From assembly GCF_004402045.1 (NCBI RefSeq), contig NZ_SOMG01000011.1, positions 186,001 through 250,000 of the forward strand: a stretch of DNA of 64,000 bases, given 5' to 3'. Positions 50,374-61,770 of this stretch are shown here, in pieces. The DNA is from Lelliottia nimipressuralis. Its GTDB lineage: Bacteria > Pseudomonadota > Gammaproteobacteria > Enterobacterales > Enterobacteriaceae. The notes below the pieces were generated by a model that was not told the origin of the DNA, searched no databases, and saw nothing but the letters and a program-made list of their open reading frames with translations. Within the stretch, counting starts at the first letter, position 1. Every line of letters begins with the position of its first letter. Position numbers and translations under genes: made by a program.

Positions 50374-51669
50374 GTGAATTCGATTTTCCTCGCGCTGGAG
50401 CATCTGCGTAGCCAGCTTACGCAAGCGTTACCCGCAGCACCCGGCATACGTCATTTCGACGTCGCTTTCCCGTTAAACGACGCCTTCGATCCCCTCGCCT
50501 GGCTGGGCGAGCAGCAGTGTTATCCTCAATTTTACTGGCAGCAGCGTAACGGCGATGAAGAGCTGGCGGCGCTGGGGGCGGTTACCCACTTTTCTTCTCT
50601 GGCGTTAGCCTCACAGTTTTTGCACGAGCAAAATGCGGCGAGTGATACCCGTATCTGCGGCCTGAACGCCTTTAATCCGGAGCAGGGCTGCCTCTTTTTA
50701 CCACGCCTGCTCTGGCGGCGTACCGCCGGAAACGCCACGCTGCGCCTGCAGCTGTGGAGCGACCGCTCGCTTCAGGATGATGCCTTTGCCGCGCGGGATT
50801 TTTTACAGCAGCTTCAGCCAGCCAGGCCTATCCGTCCGCTGTCCGTTCAGGTTGAGCACGAAACCCATCAGCCACAACAGGCCGAATGGCTGAGACTTGT
50901 CCGCAGAGCGACAGAGACCATCGCGCGCGGTGATTTTGAAAAGGTCGTCCTCGCGAGGGCCACCGATCTTCAGTTTACACAGCGCGTTAGCCCTGTCGCG
51001 CTGATGGCGGCCAGCCGCGCCCTGAATTTACATTGCTACCATTTCTGCATGGTATTCGACGGCGGCAACGCCTTTCTCGGCTCAACGCCCGAGCGTCTCT
51101 GGCGGCGGCGCGGCAAGCTGCTGCGCACGGAAGCGCTGGCGGGCACGGTCGCCAGCCATACCGATGATAAACAGGCGCAGCATCTGGGCGAGTGGCTGCT
51201 GAATGACGATAAAAACCAGCGCGAAAATATGCTTGTCGTGGAAGATATCTGCCAGCGTCTTCAGCACCACACGCAGACGCTTGAGGTACTGCCAGCCCAG
51301 GTGGTGCGCCTGCGTAAAGTGCAGCATTTGCGCCGCTGTATCTGGACCGAACTTAAACAGGCCGATGATGAGCAGTGTCTTCACATGCTGCAGCCGACCG
51401 CGGCCGTTGCCGGATTACCGCGACAGCCTGCGCGCGAGTTTATCCAGAAGGTTGAGCCCTTTAACCGCGAGTGGTACGCCGGATCGGCCGGGTATTTATC
51501 GCCCGATCAAAGTGAGTTCTGCGTGGCGTTGCGCTCCGCTCGCGTGCTGGAGGATTCCCTGCGGCTCTACGCCGGCGCCGGCATTGTCAGCGGGTCTGAC
51601 CCGGAGCAGGAGTGGCAGGAGATTGAAAATAAAGCCGCCGGGTTGCGCTCTCTGCTCCTAAGGGATTAA
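50374..51669 (+). CDS. menF: Isochorismate synthase MenF
   Basis: MenF converts chorismate to isochorismate at the entry to menaquinone synthesis. The 431-residue length equals E. coli. The chorismate-binding domain occupies the C-terminal half, with [25 protein letters not shown] and the late [14 protein letters not shown], including catalytic acidic residues. Start GTG at 50374 after GGGAGAGG. It is 88 bases upstream of menD, first gene of the men cluster. Confidence 0.94.
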   Translation: MNSIFLALEHLRSQLTQALPAAPGIRHFDVAFPLNDAFDPLAWLGEQQCYPQFYWQQRNGDEELAALGAVTHFSSLALASQFLHEQNAASDTRICGLNAFNPEQGCLFLPRLLWRRTAGNATLRLQLWSDRSLQDDAFAARDFLQQLQPARPIRPLSVQVEHETHQPQQAEWLRLVRRATETIARGDFEKVVLARATDLQFTQRVSPVALMAASRALNLHCYHFCMVFDGGNAFLGSTPERLWRRRGKLLRTEALAGTVASHTDDKQAQHLGEWLLNDDKNQRENMLVVEDICQRLQHHTQTLEVLPAQVVRLRKVQHLRRCIWTELKQADDEQCLHMLQPTAAVAGLPRQPAREFIQKVEPFNREWYAGSAGYLSPDQSEFCVALRSARVLEDSLRLYAGAGIVSGSDPEQEWQEIENKAAGLRSLLLRD

Positions 51670-51757
51670 TACATATTCGCGCAATCCCGATTCACATCAA
51701 AATTCCAATTTTTTCTATTATTTATACTGTGTCGCATTCTTGATACCGGACAATCTC

Positions 51758-53428
51758 ATGTCAGTAAGTTCTTTTAACCGACGCTGGGCGGCGGTGATCC
51801 TTGAAGCCCTGACGCGCCATGGCGTCAGGCACGTGTGTATTGCACCGGGTTCTCGCTCAACGCCGCTAACGCTGGCGGCCGCCGAAAACCGGGCGTTGAT
51901 TCACCACACCCACTTTGATGAACGCGGCCTGGGCCACCTGGCGCTGGGTCTGGCGAAAGTCAGCAAAGAACCTGTGGCGGTGATTGTCACCTCCGGTACC
52001 GCGGTGGCAAACCTCTATCCAGCGCTGATTGAAGCCGGGTTAACCGGTGAAAAGCTGATCCTGCTCACCGCCGATCGCCCCCCTGAGCTTATTGACTGCG
52101 GCGCCAATCAGGCTATTCGCCAGCCGGGACTCTTTTCTTCGCATCCTTCGCAGACGGTGTCGCTCCCTCGTCCCACCCAGGATATTCCGGCAAGCTGGCT
52201 GGTCTCTACTCTCGATCACGCCATGGAGACGTTGCGCGGCGGGGCGTTGCACATCAACTGCCCGTTTGCCGAGCCGCTGTACGGTGAGCTGGACGACACG
52301 GGTCTTGAATGGCAGCAGTCTCTGGGTGGCTGGTGGGAGAGCGAAAAACCGTGGCTGCGCGAGCAGACGCATCTTGAGAGCGCGAAACAGCGCGACTGGT
52401 TCTTCTGGCGGCAGAAGCGCGGCGTGGTCATCGCCGGGCGCATGAGCGCCGCTGAAGGCAAGCTGGTCGCGGAATGGGCGCAAACGCTCGGCTGGCCGCT
52501 GATTGGCGACGTGCTTTCCCAGACCGGTCAGCCGCTGCCGTGCGCCGACCTCTGGCTGGGTAATGCGAAAGCGGTCACCGAGCTGTCGCAGGCGCAAATT
52601 GTGGTTCAGCTCGGGTCGAGTTTGACCGGCAAACGGTTACTGCAGTGGCAGGCTACCTGCACGCCGGAAGAGTACTGGCTGGTGGACGTGCTGGAGGGGC
52701 GGCTCGACCCGGCGCACCATCGCGGTCGTCGGCTGGTCAGCAATATTGACGCCTGGCTGACGCTCCATCCGGCAGAAAAGCGCAAACCCTGGGCGGTTAC
52801 CCTCCCGGACCTTTCGCGCCAGGCGTGGGAACTGACTAAAGCGCACTGTGACACGTTTAGCGAGGCCGGGCTGGCGCACCGTATTCGCCAGCTCCTGCCT
52901 GAGCAGGGGCAGCTGTTTGTTGGCAACAGTCTGGTCGTGCGCCTGATTGACGCCTTTTCGAAGCTGCCTGCCGGCTACCCGGTTTACAGCAACCGTGGTG
53001 CCAGCGGCATTGACGGACTGATCTCAACGGCGGCGGGCGTGCAGCGTGCCAGCGCGAAATCGACGCTGGCGATCGTGGGCGATCTCTCCGCGCTCTACGA
53101 TCTCAACGCGCTGGCGCTGCTGCGTCAGGCGTCAGCCCCGTTCGTGCTGATTGTGGTTAACAACAACGGCGGACAGATTTTCTCTCTCTTGCCCACACCG
53201 CAGAGCGAGCGCGAGCGCTTCTATCTGATGCCGCAGAACGTGCAGTTCGAACATGCTGCGGCGATGTTTAGCCTGAAATACCATCGCCCGGAAAGCTGGG
53301 AACAGCTGGATGCCGCGCTACGTACCGCCTGGAAGCAGCCGGGTGCGACGCTGATTGAGCTGGTGGTGAACGATGCTGACGGCGCGCAGATGCTGCAAAA
53401 CCTGCTGGCGCAGGTGAGCCAGCTGTGA
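51758..53428 (+). CDS. menD: SEPHCHC synthase MenD
   Basis: MenD is a thiamine-diphosphate enzyme that joins 2-oxoglutarate-derived succinic semialdehyde to isochorismate. The 556-residue length equals E. coli. ThDP features are [13 protein letters not shown] (catalytic Glu region) and the C-terminal [15 protein letters not shown] with [12 protein letters not shown]. The ATG at 51758 ([10 protein letters not shown]) is the family start; an upstream frame from 51740 is not conserved. Overlaps menH by four bases (GTGA). Confidence 0.96.
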   Translation: MSVSSFNRRWAAVILEALTRHGVRHVCIAPGSRSTPLTLAAAENRALIHHTHFDERGLGHLALGLAKVSKEPVAVIVTSGTAVANLYPALIEAGLTGEKLILLTADRPPELIDCGANQAIRQPGLFSSHPSQTVSLPRPTQDIPASWLVSTLDHAMETLRGGALHINCPFAEPLYGELDDTGLEWQQSLGGWWESEKPWLREQTHLESAKQRDWFFWRQKRGVVIAGRMSAAEGKLVAEWAQTLGWPLIGDVLSQTGQPLPCADLWLGNAKAVTELSQAQIVVQLGSSLTGKRLLQWQATCTPEEYWLVDVLEGRLDPAHHRGRRLVSNIDAWLTLHPAEKRKPWAVTLPDLSRQAWELTKAHCDTFSEAGLAHRIRQLLPEQGQLFVGNSLVVRLIDAFSKLPAGYPVYSNRGASGIDGLISTAAGVQRASAKSTLAIVGDLSALYDLNALALLRQASAPFVLIVVNNNGGQIFSLLPTPQSERERFYLMPQNVQFEHAAAMFSLKYHRPESWEQLDAALRTAWKQPGATLIELVVNDADGAQMLQNLLAQVSQL

Positions 53429-54201
53429 TCCTCGCGGGCGTGCAGCGGGCCGGCAAGCCAGGCTATCCCTGGCTGGTCTTTTTGCACGGCTTTTCCGGCG
53501 ACTGCCGCGAGTGGCAGAGAGTCGGTGATAAACTCAGCGACTACCCCCGGCTGTATCTGGATCTGCCGGGTCACGGCGGCTCCCGTCGTTTTGGCGTAGC
53601 GGGGTTTGAGGAGATGAGCACATTACTCACCCGAACCTTACTTAGTTACAACATACTGAACTTCTGGCTCATCGGGTACTCCCTCGGCGGCCGCATTGCG
53701 ATGTTCCATGCCTGCCAGCAGCCTGAGGGGCTGTTAGGCGTGATGGTGGAGGGCGGACATCCTGGCCTGCAGGATGCCGAAGCGCGTCTTACGCGGCTGG
53801 CCTCTGACCGCAGCTGGGCGAGACGTTTTCGCACTGAACCGCTGGGTAAGGTTTTCGCTGACTGGTATCAACAGCCCGTTTTTGCCTCCCTTACGGATGC
53901 TCAGCGAGACGCGCTGATTACCCTGCGCAGCCAAAATAACGGCGCGGCGCTGGCGATGATGCTAGAGGCAACATCGCTGGCCGTACAGCCCGATTTGCGG
54001 GCCGCGCTTAGGGCACGCCATTTCTCTTTTGATTATCTCTATGGCGAACGCGATGAGAAGTTTGCGGCCCTTGCCGCTGAGCTGAACGCCGTTCGCCATG
54101 CAATTCCCAACGCCGGACACAACGCCCACCGGGAAAATCCCGATGCGGTTACCGCGAGTCTGGCTCAGATACTGCGTCTTCGAATAAAGGACATTCTATG
54201 A
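53425..54201 (+). CDS. menH: SHCHC synthase MenH (alpha/beta hydrolase)
   Basis: MenH removes pyruvate from SEPHCHC to give SHCHC. The 258-residue protein has the catalytic triad at the E. coli positions: S86 in GYSLGG, D210 in GERD and H232 in AGHNAHR. It starts with GTG inside the menD stop and overlaps menB by four bases (ATGA). The C-terminus is about six residues longer than E. coli (252), extending the overlap. Confidence 0.94.
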   Translation: MILAGVQRAGKPGYPWLVFLHGFSGDCREWQRVGDKLSDYPRLYLDLPGHGGSRRFGVAGFEEMSTLLTRTLLSYNILNFWLIGYSLGGRIAMFHACQQPEGLLGVMVEGGHPGLQDAEARLTRLASDRSWARRFRTEPLGKVFADWYQQPVFASLTDAQRDALITLRSQNNGAALAMMLEATSLAVQPDLRAALRARHFSFDYLYGERDEKFAALAAELNAVRHAIPNAGHNAHRENPDAVTASLAQILRLRIKDIL

Positions 54202-55055
54202 TCTACCCTGATGAAAACATGCTCTATGCACCGGTTGAATGGCAAGACTGCTCCGAAGGCTACACCGACATTCGCTACCACAAATCCACCGACGGCATTG
54301 CCAAAATCACCATTAACCGTCCGCAGGTGCGTAATGCCTTCCGTCCGCTGACTGTAAAAGAGATGATTCAGGCCCTGGCTGATGCGCGCTACGACGACAA
54401 TATCGGCGTGATTGTCCTGACCGGCGAAGGCGATAAAGCGTTCTGCTCGGGTGGCGATCAGAAAGTGCGTGGTGACTACGGTGGATACCAGGACGATGCG
54501 GGTACGCACCACCTGAACGTGCTCGATTTCCAGCGTCAGATCCGTACCTGTCCAAAACCGGTAGTGGCGATGGTGGCGGGCTACTCCATCGGTGGCGGTC
54601 ACGTGCTGCACATGATGTGCGACCTGACCATTGCCGCAGAGAACGCCATCTTCGGCCAGACGGGCCCGAAAGTAGGATCCTTCGACGGCGGCTGGGGTGC
54701 CTCCTACATGGCACGCATCGTCGGACAGAAAAAAGCCCGTGAAATCTGGTTCCTGTGCCGTCAGTACAACGCCCAGGAAGCGCTGGATATGGGTCTGGTG
54801 AATACCGTGGTACCGATTGCCGATCTCGAAAAAGAGACCGTACGCTGGTGTCGCGAAATGCTGCAGAACAGCCCAATGGCGCTGCGCTGTCTGAAAGCGG
54901 CACTCAACGCCGACTGTGACGGTCAGGCGGGTCTGCAGGAGCTGGCGGGTAACGCCACCATGCTGTTCTACATGACCGAAGAGGGCCAGGAAGGGCGCAA
55001 CGCGTTTAACGAAAAACGCCAGCCAGATTTCAGCAAATACAAACGGAATCCGTAA
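54198..55055 (+). CDS. menB: 1,4-dihydroxy-2-naphthoyl-CoA synthase MenB
   Basis: MenB closes the naphthoate ring from o-succinylbenzoyl-CoA. The 285-residue crotonase-fold length equals E. coli. Conserved oxyanion-hole and substrate segments are [34 protein letters not shown] and [15 protein letters not shown]. Its TAA shares one base with the menC ATG (TAATG), so the genes are coupled. Confidence 0.97.
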   Translation: MIYPDENMLYAPVEWQDCSEGYTDIRYHKSTDGIAKITINRPQVRNAFRPLTVKEMIQALADARYDDNIGVIVLTGEGDKAFCSGGDQKVRGDYGGYQDDAGTHHLNVLDFQRQIRTCPKPVVAMVAGYSIGGGHVLHMMCDLTIAAENAIFGQTGPKVGSFDGGWGASYMARIVGQKKAREIWFLCRQYNAQEALDMGLVNTVVPIADLEKETVRWCREMLQNSPMALRCLKAALNADCDGQAGLQELAGNATMLFYMTEEGQEGRNAFNEKRQPDFSKYKRNP

Positions 55056-56020
55056 TGCGTCGCGCGCAGGTTTACCGCTGGCAGATACCGATGGACGCGG
55101 GTGTGGTGCTGCGTGAACGGCGGTTAAAAACCCGTGACGGCTTCTTCGTGCATCTGCAGCAGGGCGAGCGGGAAGGCTGGGGCGAGATTTCGCCTCTGCC
55201 GGGCTTTAGCCTCGAGTCGCTGGAGGACGCGCAGGCTGCATTGCTGGCGTGGGCAGAAGCGTGGCGTGAGGGCGAGAATCCGGCGTTGCCGGACATTCCT
55301 TCCGCCGCCTTTGGTATCAGCTGCGCGCTGGCGGAGCTGGACGGCAGCCTGCCTGAAGAGGCTAACTACCGCGCGGCACCGCTCTGCACGGGGGATCCGG
55401 ACGAACTCTTCGCGCTGCTCTCTGCCATGCCGGGAGAGAAGGTCGCGAAAATCAAAGTCGGCCTCTACGAAGCGGTACGTGACGGCATGGTTGCTAACCT
55501 GTTGCTGGAAGCGATCCCCGACCTTCATCTGCGTCTGGATGCTAACCGCGCCTGGACGCCGCTGAAGGCGCAGCAGTTTGCGAAATACGTCAACCCGGCG
55601 TACCGCAGCCGCATTGCCTTCCTGGAAGAGCCGTGTAAAACCCGCGATGATTCGCGCGCGTTTGCCCGCGAAACGGGGATTGCCATCGCCTGGGATGAAA
55701 GCCTGCGTGAAGCGGATTTTGCCTTCGTTGCCGAGCCCGGCGTCAGTGCGGTAGTGATTAAACCGACGCTGACCGGCAGTCTGGCGAAAGTGCGCGAACA
55801 GGTCGCGGCGGCGCACGCCGCAGGGCTGACGGCGGTGATCAGCTCGTCGATTGAATCCAGCCTGGGGCTAACCCAGCTGGCGCGTATTGCCGCCTGGTTA
55901 ACGCCGGACACGGTTCCTGGCCTCGATACGCTGAACCTGATGCAGGCTCAGCTTATCCGCACGTGGCCGGACAGCACGCTGCCGTGCCTGGGTAACGAGG
56001 CTCTGGAGCCGTTGCGATGA
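55055..56020 (+). CDS. menC: o-Succinylbenzoate synthase MenC
   Basis: MenC dehydrates SHCHC to o-succinylbenzoate. The 321-residue protein is an enolase-superfamily enzyme: catalytic Lys in [10 protein letters not shown], metal ligands in [17 protein letters not shown] and AWDESLRE, and a second Lys in [10 protein letters not shown]. It overlaps menB by one base and menE by four (ATGA). Confidence 0.95.
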   Translation: MRRAQVYRWQIPMDAGVVLRERRLKTRDGFFVHLQQGEREGWGEISPLPGFSLESLEDAQAALLAWAEAWREGENPALPDIPSAAFGISCALAELDGSLPEEANYRAAPLCTGDPDELFALLSAMPGEKVAKIKVGLYEAVRDGMVANLLLEAIPDLHLRLDANRAWTPLKAQQFAKYVNPAYRSRIAFLEEPCKTRDDSRAFARETGIAIAWDESLREADFAFVAEPGVSAVVIKPTLTGSLAKVREQVAAAHAAGLTAVISSSIESSLGLTQLARIAAWLTPDTVPGLDTLNLMQAQLIRTWPDSTLPCLGNEALEPLR

Positions 56021-57378
56021 GTTTTACCGACTGGCCCTGGCGGCACTGGTGTGCGCAGTTTGCCGATAAACCGGCCCTGAGGCTCAACGACGAGGCGCTC
56101 AGCTGGCAACAGCTGTGCGCGCGCGTCGACAGCCTTGCGGCGGGGTTTCACCAGCAGGGCGTGGAGGAGGGCGACGGCGTGCTGCTTCTCGCCCATAACC
56201 ACCCGCAAACTTTGCTGGCGTGGCTGGCGCTGCTCCAGTGCGGGGCGCGTATCCTTCCCGTTAATCCGCAACTGCCGCGTCCGCTGCTGGACGTGTTACT
56301 TCCCCAGATGACGCTGCGCTTTGCGCTGGTGCTGGACGGTCTCTACAACGGTCTTCCTGCTTTGAGTATGCGCGCGAGCGCGGATGCATATCGCGTCGCG
56401 TGGCAACCTGCGCGACTGGCCTCCATGACGCTGACCTCCGGCTCTACCGGGCTGCCAAAAGCCGCGGTGCATACCTGCGAGGCCCATCTTGCCAGCGCGC
56501 GCGGCGTGCTGGCGCTGATGCCCTATGGTGAAGACGACGACTGGCTGCTTTCGCTGCCGCTGTTTCACGTTTCCGGTCAGGGCATTTTATGGCGCTGGCT
56601 GCAGGCTGGCGCGCGGCTAACCGTACGCGAGAAACAGCCGCTGATGCAGGCTTTGCATGGCTGCACGCACGCCTCGCTGGTACCGACCCAGCTCTGGCGT
56701 CTTTTGAATACCGAAAGCAATATTGCCCTGAAAGCCGTTTTGCTTGGCGGGGCGGCCATTCCGGTGGAGCTGACACAAAAAGCGCGAGAGCAGGGGATTT
56801 GCACCTTCTGCGGTTACGGCCTGACCGAGTTTGCCTCTACCGTCTGCGCGAAAGCGGCGGACGGCGAGCCGGACGTGGGCAGTGCGCTGCCGGGCAGAGA
56901 GGTGCAGGTCGTTAACGGTGAAGTCTGGATCAGGGCGCAAAGCATGGCCTCAGGCTACTGGCGCGACGGCGCGCTGATTCCGCTGACCAATGCGCAGGGA
57001 TGGTTCGCCACGCGCGATCGCGGTGAATGGCATGACGGCCGCCTGACGATTCTGGGCCGCATGGACAATCTCTTTTTTAGCGGCGGAGAAGGGATCCAGC
57101 CGGAGAGCCTTGAGCGGGTTATCGCTCGCCATCCGCAGATCAACCAGGTGTTTATCGTTCCGCTGGACGACGCCGAGTTTGGGCAACGTCCGGTGGCGGT
57201 GGTGGAGTGTGAGCCGGGAACGGATATCAGCCGTTTACCTGACTGGGTCAGGGATAAGCTGGCGCGTTTTGAGCAACCCGTCCGCTGGCTGCTGCTGCCG
57301 ACTGAACTCAAAAATGGCGGCATTAAAGTCTCGCGTCGCGCGCTGCAGCAGTGGGTGAATGCATCGCTGAAGGGATAA
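56017..57378 (+). CDS. menE: o-Succinylbenzoate-CoA ligase MenE
   Basis: MenE activates o-succinylbenzoate with ATP and CoA for MenB. The 453-residue protein is an ANL adenylating enzyme with the phosphate loop [13 protein letters not shown], the A5 motif [10 protein letters not shown] and a C-terminal domain with the Lys in [12 protein letters not shown]. Last of the men genes, overlapping menC by four bases. In E. coli pmrD and arn follow; here yfaZ comes next. Confidence 0.95.
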   Translation: MSFTDWPWRHWCAQFADKPALRLNDEALSWQQLCARVDSLAAGFHQQGVEEGDGVLLLAHNHPQTLLAWLALLQCGARILPVNPQLPRPLLDVLLPQMTLRFALVLDGLYNGLPALSMRASADAYRVAWQPARLASMTLTSGSTGLPKAAVHTCEAHLASARGVLALMPYGEDDDWLLSLPLFHVSGQGILWRWLQAGARLTVREKQPLMQALHGCTHASLVPTQLWRLLNTESNIALKAVLLGGAAIPVELTQKAREQGICTFCGYGLTEFASTVCAKAADGEPDVGSALPGREVQVVNGEVWIRAQSMASGYWRDGALIPLTNAQGWFATRDRGEWHDGRLTILGRMDNLFFSGGEGIQPESLERVIARHPQINQVFIVPLDDAEFGQRPVAVVECEPGTDISRLPDWVRDKLARFEQPVRWLLLPTELKNGGIKVSRRALQQWVNASLKG

Positions 57379-57499
57379 TAGCCGTTTCAAATAGTTACAA
57401 TCTACCGACCTGCCGCACGCAGAGTGCTTGATCCCCGGAAGAGTCAGGTTAAAATCTCGCGGTTTTGGAACTTCTTATAAAATGTGCGGGATCGCAACA

Positions 57500-58039
57500 A
57501 TGAAAAAAGTGGCATTAATGGGCTTCGGCCTGATGGTTGTTTCTGCGGCGGCTAACGCTATTAGCATTAATGGTTCGGCGGGTCAGGATTACACCCACCT
57601 GGGCTTTGGCATGGGTACAGAGACCTCCGGTCTGGCGATGACCGGTGGCTGGACGCATAACGATGACGACGGCGACGCGGCGAGCCTCGGCCTGGGTCTT
57701 AACATTCCTCTTGGCCCGTTCCTGGCGACCGTTGGCGGTAAAGGTATCTATACCAACCCAAATGACGGTGACGAAGGGTACGCGGCGGCAGTGGGCGGCG
57801 GCCTGCAGTGGAAAATTGGCGACAGCTTTGGCCTGTTCGGTGAGTACTACTATTCGCCGGACTCCCTCTCAAGCGGTATCGAAAGCTATGAAGAGGCCAA
57901 CGCCGGCGCGCGCTGGACCATCATGCGTCCGATTACCATCGAAGCTGGCTATCGTTATCTGAACCTGGCCGGCAAAGACGGCAATCGCGACAACGCGCTG
58001 GCCGACGGCCCGTACGTGGGCGTTAGCGCAGGCTTCTAA
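57500..58039 (+). CDS. yfaZ: Outer-membrane protein YfaZ family
   Basis: YfaZ is a predicted small outer-membrane beta-barrel of unknown function. The 179-residue precursor has a signal peptide (MKKVALMGFGLMVVSAAANA, cleavage after about residue 20) and alternating Gly/aromatic strands such as GLALNIPLGPF-type and YRYLNLAGK segments, ending in Phe. The ATG at 57500 was chosen for the signal peptide; the frame runs upstream to 57428 without support. E. coli length is 180. Confidence 0.9.
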   Translation: MKKVALMGFGLMVVSAAANAISINGSAGQDYTHLGFGMGTETSGLAMTGGWTHNDDDGDAASLGLGLNIPLGPFLATVGGKGIYTNPNDGDEGYAAAVGGGLQWKIGDSFGLFGEYYYSPDSLSSGIESYEEANAGARWTIMRPITIEAGYRYLNLAGKDGNRDNALADGPYVGVSAGF

Positions 58040-58132
58040 TCACTCCGGCGCGGCATTCTGTCGCGCCAGTTTCTCTCTTCTCCACCCCGCGTTTGCGCTA
58101 TAGTGTTTTGACCAAATAAGCGGGAGAACATA

Positions 58133-59332
58133 ATGATTAACGTGGAGATGTTATCCACCGGCGATGAAGTGCTGCATGGACAAATTATTGATACCAATGC
58201 TGCCTGGCTTGCCGATCTTTTCTTTGAGCAAGGATTACCGTTAACGCGCCGCAATACGGTGGGCGACAATCTTGAGTCACTGGTCAGCGTTCTGCGCGAG
58301 CGCAGCGAACACTGTGACGTGCTGATTGTGAACGGTGGGCTCGGCCCCACCAGTGACGATCTCAGCGCCCTGGCCGCTGCGACTGCCAAAGGCGAAGGGC
58401 TGGTGCTGCACGAGGCGTGGCTTTCGCAGATGGAGCGCTTTTTCTCCGAACGTGGCCGCATCATGGCCCCCAGCAACCGCAAGCAGGCTGAAATCCCCGC
58501 CAGCGCGGAGCTGGTCGATAATCCGGTCGGTACCGCGTGCGGGTTTGCCATGCAGCTGAACCGCTGCCTAATGTTCTTCACGCCGGGCGTGCCCTCAGAA
58601 TTTAAAGTGATGGTCGAGCAGCAGATCCTGCCGCGCCTTCGCGATCGTTTTACCCTGCCTGAACCCCCGCTTTGCCTGCGTCTGACCACCTTTGGCCGCT
58701 CTGAAAGCGATCTGGCCCAGAGCCTCGATCACCTCTCACTGCCGCCGGGTGTGTCCATGGGCTATCGCTCCTCCATGCCGATCATTGAACTCAAGCTTAC
58801 AGGCCCGGCCGAGCAGAAAGAGGCGATGCTGGCCCTCTGGCCTGAGGTGCAGCGCGTGGCGGGCGAAAGCCTGATCTTTGAAGGCACGGAAGGGCTACCG
58901 GCACAGATTGCGAAGCATTTGCAGTCGCGTCAGCTGAGCGTGACCTTAAGCGAGCAGTTCACGGGTGGCCTGCTGGCGCTGCAGCTGTCGCGCGTCAACG
59001 CGCCGCTGCTGGCCAGCGAAGTGGTACCGTTCCAGCAGGAGACGCTGGCGCAGACTGCCCGCTGGGCCTCTGAAAGAAGGGTGAAGCATTTTGCCGGTCT
59101 GGCGCTGTTTGTCGGGGGGCTGGACGAGGAATACCTTAACTTTGCGCTGGCCACGCCGGAAGGCACCTGGGCGCTGCGGGTAAAAATGAGCATCACCCGC
59201 CACAGCCTGGCGGTGCGTCAGGAGGTTTGCGCCATGATGGCGTTGAACATGCTGCGCCGCTGGTTGAATGGCAAAGAGGTTGCCAGCGAGCACGGCTGGA
59301 TCCAGGTTGTCGAGTCGCTGTTTATTGAGTAA
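58133..59332 (+). CDS. yfaY: CinA-like protein YfaY
   Basis: YfaY is a CinA-family protein; true CinA proteins carry a COG1058 ADP-ribose pyrophosphatase-type domain and a nicotinamide-nucleotide amidase domain. In this 399-residue protein the N-terminal MoeA/MogA-like domain (about 1-170) has STGDEVLHGQIIDTNAAW and VNGGLGPTSDD. The C-terminal domain (about 250-395) aligns loosely with PncC; whether it keeps activity is doubtful. E. coli YfaY is 400 residues. Convergent with glpC. Confidence 0.88.
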   Translation: MINVEMLSTGDEVLHGQIIDTNAAWLADLFFEQGLPLTRRNTVGDNLESLVSVLRERSEHCDVLIVNGGLGPTSDDLSALAAATAKGEGLVLHEAWLSQMERFFSERGRIMAPSNRKQAEIPASAELVDNPVGTACGFAMQLNRCLMFFTPGVPSEFKVMVEQQILPRLRDRFTLPEPPLCLRLTTFGRSESDLAQSLDHLSLPPGVSMGYRSSMPIIELKLTGPAEQKEAMLALWPEVQRVAGESLIFEGTEGLPAQIAKHLQSRQLSVTLSEQFTGGLLALQLSRVNAPLLASEVVPFQQETLAQTARWASERRVKHFAGLALFVGGLDEEYLNFALATPEGTWALRVKMSITRHSLAVRQEVCAMMALNMLRRWLNGKEVASEHGWIQVVESLFIE

Positions 59333-59365
59333 AACCCGTGCCGGGGCTTTTCACCCCGGCACTGT

Positions 59366-60556
59366 TCAGCCCAGCGCCTTCGCCAGCAGGGTAATTGGAT
59401 GTTCACAGCGCTTGCTGGTGGACATCTCAATCTGCCACTTGCAGGTTTCGCAGTCGGTCACCACGATATCCGCGCCGCTCTCTTCAATCTGGCGGAACAG
59501 CGGGGCGCCAATCGCCTGTGACGTTTCGTAGTTCTCACGCTTGAAGCCATAGGTTCCTGCAATCCCGCAGCAGCGCGAATCCAGCACCGTCAGCTCAAGG
59601 CCTGGAATCAACCGCAGCAGTTCAAGCGTATAGATCGACCAGCCCATTTTCTCCATATGACACGGCGTGTGGTACACCACTTTCAGCGGTAATGTACCCA
59701 GCGGCAACGTTTGCCCGCTATCCAGTTTGCGCCACAGGAAGCGCGTCGCCAGCTCGATGTGCTCGCGCAGGCCGGTATTATCCACGTCCAGCAGATGCGG
59801 GTACTCGTCGCGCAGGGTAAAGGTGCAGGTGGACGAGGTCGCCAGCACCGGAATACCCTTGTCGACAATGGCTTCCCGCAGCGACGTGACGTTGCTTTTT
59901 GCCTGCCTGCGCGCTTTATCGGTAAACCCGTTGGCAATCAGCGGTACGCCGCAGCACTTCTCCTTGTTCAGTAGCTGAACGCCCGTTCCCATGGCGTTGA
60001 GCACCTTCAGCAGATCTTTGCCCAGCTGCGGGTGGTTGTAGTTCACATAGCAGCCGTGGAAAAAGGCTACCTGATCGGCAAACTGTGCCTGCTCTGCCGC
60101 GACGGACTTGTACCAGCGGCGGAAGGTGCCGTGAGAATATTTGGGCAGGCTGCGGTGATGGTCAATCTTGAGCGTGGCATCCAGCAGCTGGCGCACCGGT
60201 TTGAGAGAGGTCGCGGCATTCACCAGCGGGGCAAACGGCGTCGACAGGCTGCCCATCAGATCGGTGTGGCTCAGGATCGCGTCCCGCAGCGTCGGCTTTT
60301 GCGTGCTATAGCGCGCCCGGGCGCGCTGGATGATATCGCCAATGTTGACATCAGACGGACAGGCCACCTCGCAGCGTTTACAGTTGATGCAGTATTTCAG
60401 CGCCTCGTCGTACAGCTTGCCGTCCTTCAGGCGCAGACGCTCGCCGTCCGGCCCGGCCTGTTTCGGGCCTGGATAGCTTGGATTGACGCCGCTGACCGGG
60501 CAGACGGTGGTACACACCGTGCATTTAATGCAGCTTTCAAAACGGGTATCGTTCAT
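59366..60556 (-). CDS. glpC: Anaerobic glycerol-3-phosphate dehydrogenase subunit C
   Basis: GlpC anchors the GlpAB dimer to the membrane and passes electrons to menaquinone or fumarate reductase. The 396-residue length equals E. coli. Two [4Fe-4S] motifs are seen (C9/C12/C15/C19 and C56/C59/C62/C66), followed by two CCG heterodisulfide-reductase-like domains ([18 protein letters not shown]). It overlaps glpB by four bases. Confidence 0.95.
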   Translation of the reverse strand: MNDTRFESCIKCTVCTTVCPVSGVNPSYPGPKQAGPDGERLRLKDGKLYDEALKYCINCKRCEVACPSDVNIGDIIQRARARYSTQKPTLRDAILSHTDLMGSLSTPFAPLVNAATSLKPVRQLLDATLKIDHHRSLPKYSHGTFRRWYKSVAAEQAQFADQVAFFHGCYVNYNHPQLGKDLLKVLNAMGTGVQLLNKEKCCGVPLIANGFTDKARRQAKSNVTSLREAIVDKGIPVLATSSTCTFTLRDEYPHLLDVDNTGLREHIELATRFLWRKLDSGQTLPLGTLPLKVVYHTPCHMEKMGWSIYTLELLRLIPGLELTVLDSRCCGIAGTYGFKRENYETSQAIGAPLFRQIEESGADIVVTDCETCKWQIEMSTSKRCEHPITLLAKALG

Positions 60557-61770
60557 TGTTCAGCCTCCGTGCGCTGGCTAATCTGTTCTGCCACATACAG
60601 CGCCGTGACGGCGCAGACGCCGCCCCCGCATCCCTGGGAGATCGGGTCGTATCCGCCCAGCAGCGAGCCGATGGCAAAGAGATTGCTGACGGGCTTACCG
60701 GAAAGCTGCGGGTGTAGCTGGTTATCGACAATCACGCCGAACTGTTGCCAGGGCTGCGGCGAGAAGAAATCGCTCTGATACCAGTCCGCGCGGGAGGCGC
60801 TTTGCCGGACATCCAGCCCCATAATGGCTTCCCGAATGCCCTCCCGGCTGCTCAGCAGTCCATTACTGAAGAAACTGCCGCTTGCCAGCACCGTATAGCG
60901 TGCGCGAAGTGGAATATCATCGTGGTTGCGCGTCCATACTTCGCTTACCGCGCCGTCCGTCAGGGTGATTTTTTTCACCTCGTCACCCGCCATCCACACG
61001 CCGCCCTGCGCAACAAACTGGCGCTGCAGCTGGGTATGCAGGCGAATACCCGGTACGGAAGGCGGCAGCGTTGGCAGCAGGCCGAGCGAGCAGGGCAGAC
61101 GATCCGAGAGCCAGCGCCAGAGCCGGTTGTCGCGTAAGCCAAAGCAGGCGGGCATCAACAGCGTGTCGCAGGTTTCGCCGATCGGCCTGAGCGCGTCATA
61201 CAGCAGCGGCCATTTGTCCTCGTTATCAAGGAAGCGGGCGATATTCACCGCGCGAAACTCGCTCGGGTTGTCGCGCAGGACATCAAGCTCGGGCAGCTCT
61301 ATCTCTGCCGTTTCGGCATTAACGCCCTGGCGACAAAGTGACGCCGCCGCGAGATGGGGCTGAAAATCAAGAAAACCGCTAATACCTACTACCCGCACGC
61401 GCGCGGCACTGAACGGGGCAACGGGCACCTCCTCCGGGCTGAGCCAGGCGGAACGCAGGGTACCGAGCGGCGTGACGCGCTGATGATTCTGCCGGGCGCT
61501 CCCCTTCAGACGTGCGCCGCAGTCCGCCAGTAGCGCTTCGGTTTCGAGGGCAAAGCGGTCAATATGCTGCGCGCCGATCAGGTGATACGGGTGCTCCGGC
61601 GGCAGTTTATCGCGGTATGTATCGTCCACCAGATCCAGCGAGCCCGACGAGAAGTGCAGGGCGCTCTGACCCCGGGTGATAATGGCGCAGCGCAGCCCCT
61701 GCTTTGTGAGTTTGATTCCACAAAGCAGGCCTGCCAGCCCGCCGCCGACAATCACGGTATCAAATTTCAT
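60553..61770 (-). CDS. glpB: Anaerobic glycerol-3-phosphate dehydrogenase subunit B
   Basis: GlpB is the FMN/FAD-containing subunit that pairs with GlpA. The 405-residue protein starts [18 protein letters not shown], a flavoprotein dinucleotide-binding fold; late residues [15 protein letters not shown] are typical. The ATG at 61770 agrees with the family; the frame extends upstream into glpA without conservation. It is about 14 residues shorter than E. coli (419), mostly from a missing insert after residue 50. Overlaps glpA by 11 bases. Confidence 0.93.
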   Translation of the reverse strand: MKFDTVIVGGGLAGLLCGIKLTKQGLRCAIITRGQSALHFSSGSLDLVDDTYRDKLPPEHPYHLIGAQHIDRFALETEALLADCGARLKGSARQNHQRVTPLGTLRSAWLSPEEVPVAPFSAARVRVVGISGFLDFQPHLAAASLCRQGVNAETAEIELPELDVLRDNPSEFRAVNIARFLDNEDKWPLLYDALRPIGETCDTLLMPACFGLRDNRLWRWLSDRLPCSLGLLPTLPPSVPGIRLHTQLQRQFVAQGGVWMAGDEVKKITLTDGAVSEVWTRNHDDIPLRARYTVLASGSFFSNGLLSSREGIREAIMGLDVRQSASRADWYQSDFFSPQPWQQFGVIVDNQLHPQLSGKPVSNLFAIGSLLGGYDPISQGCGGGVCAVTALYVAEQISQRTEAEQ

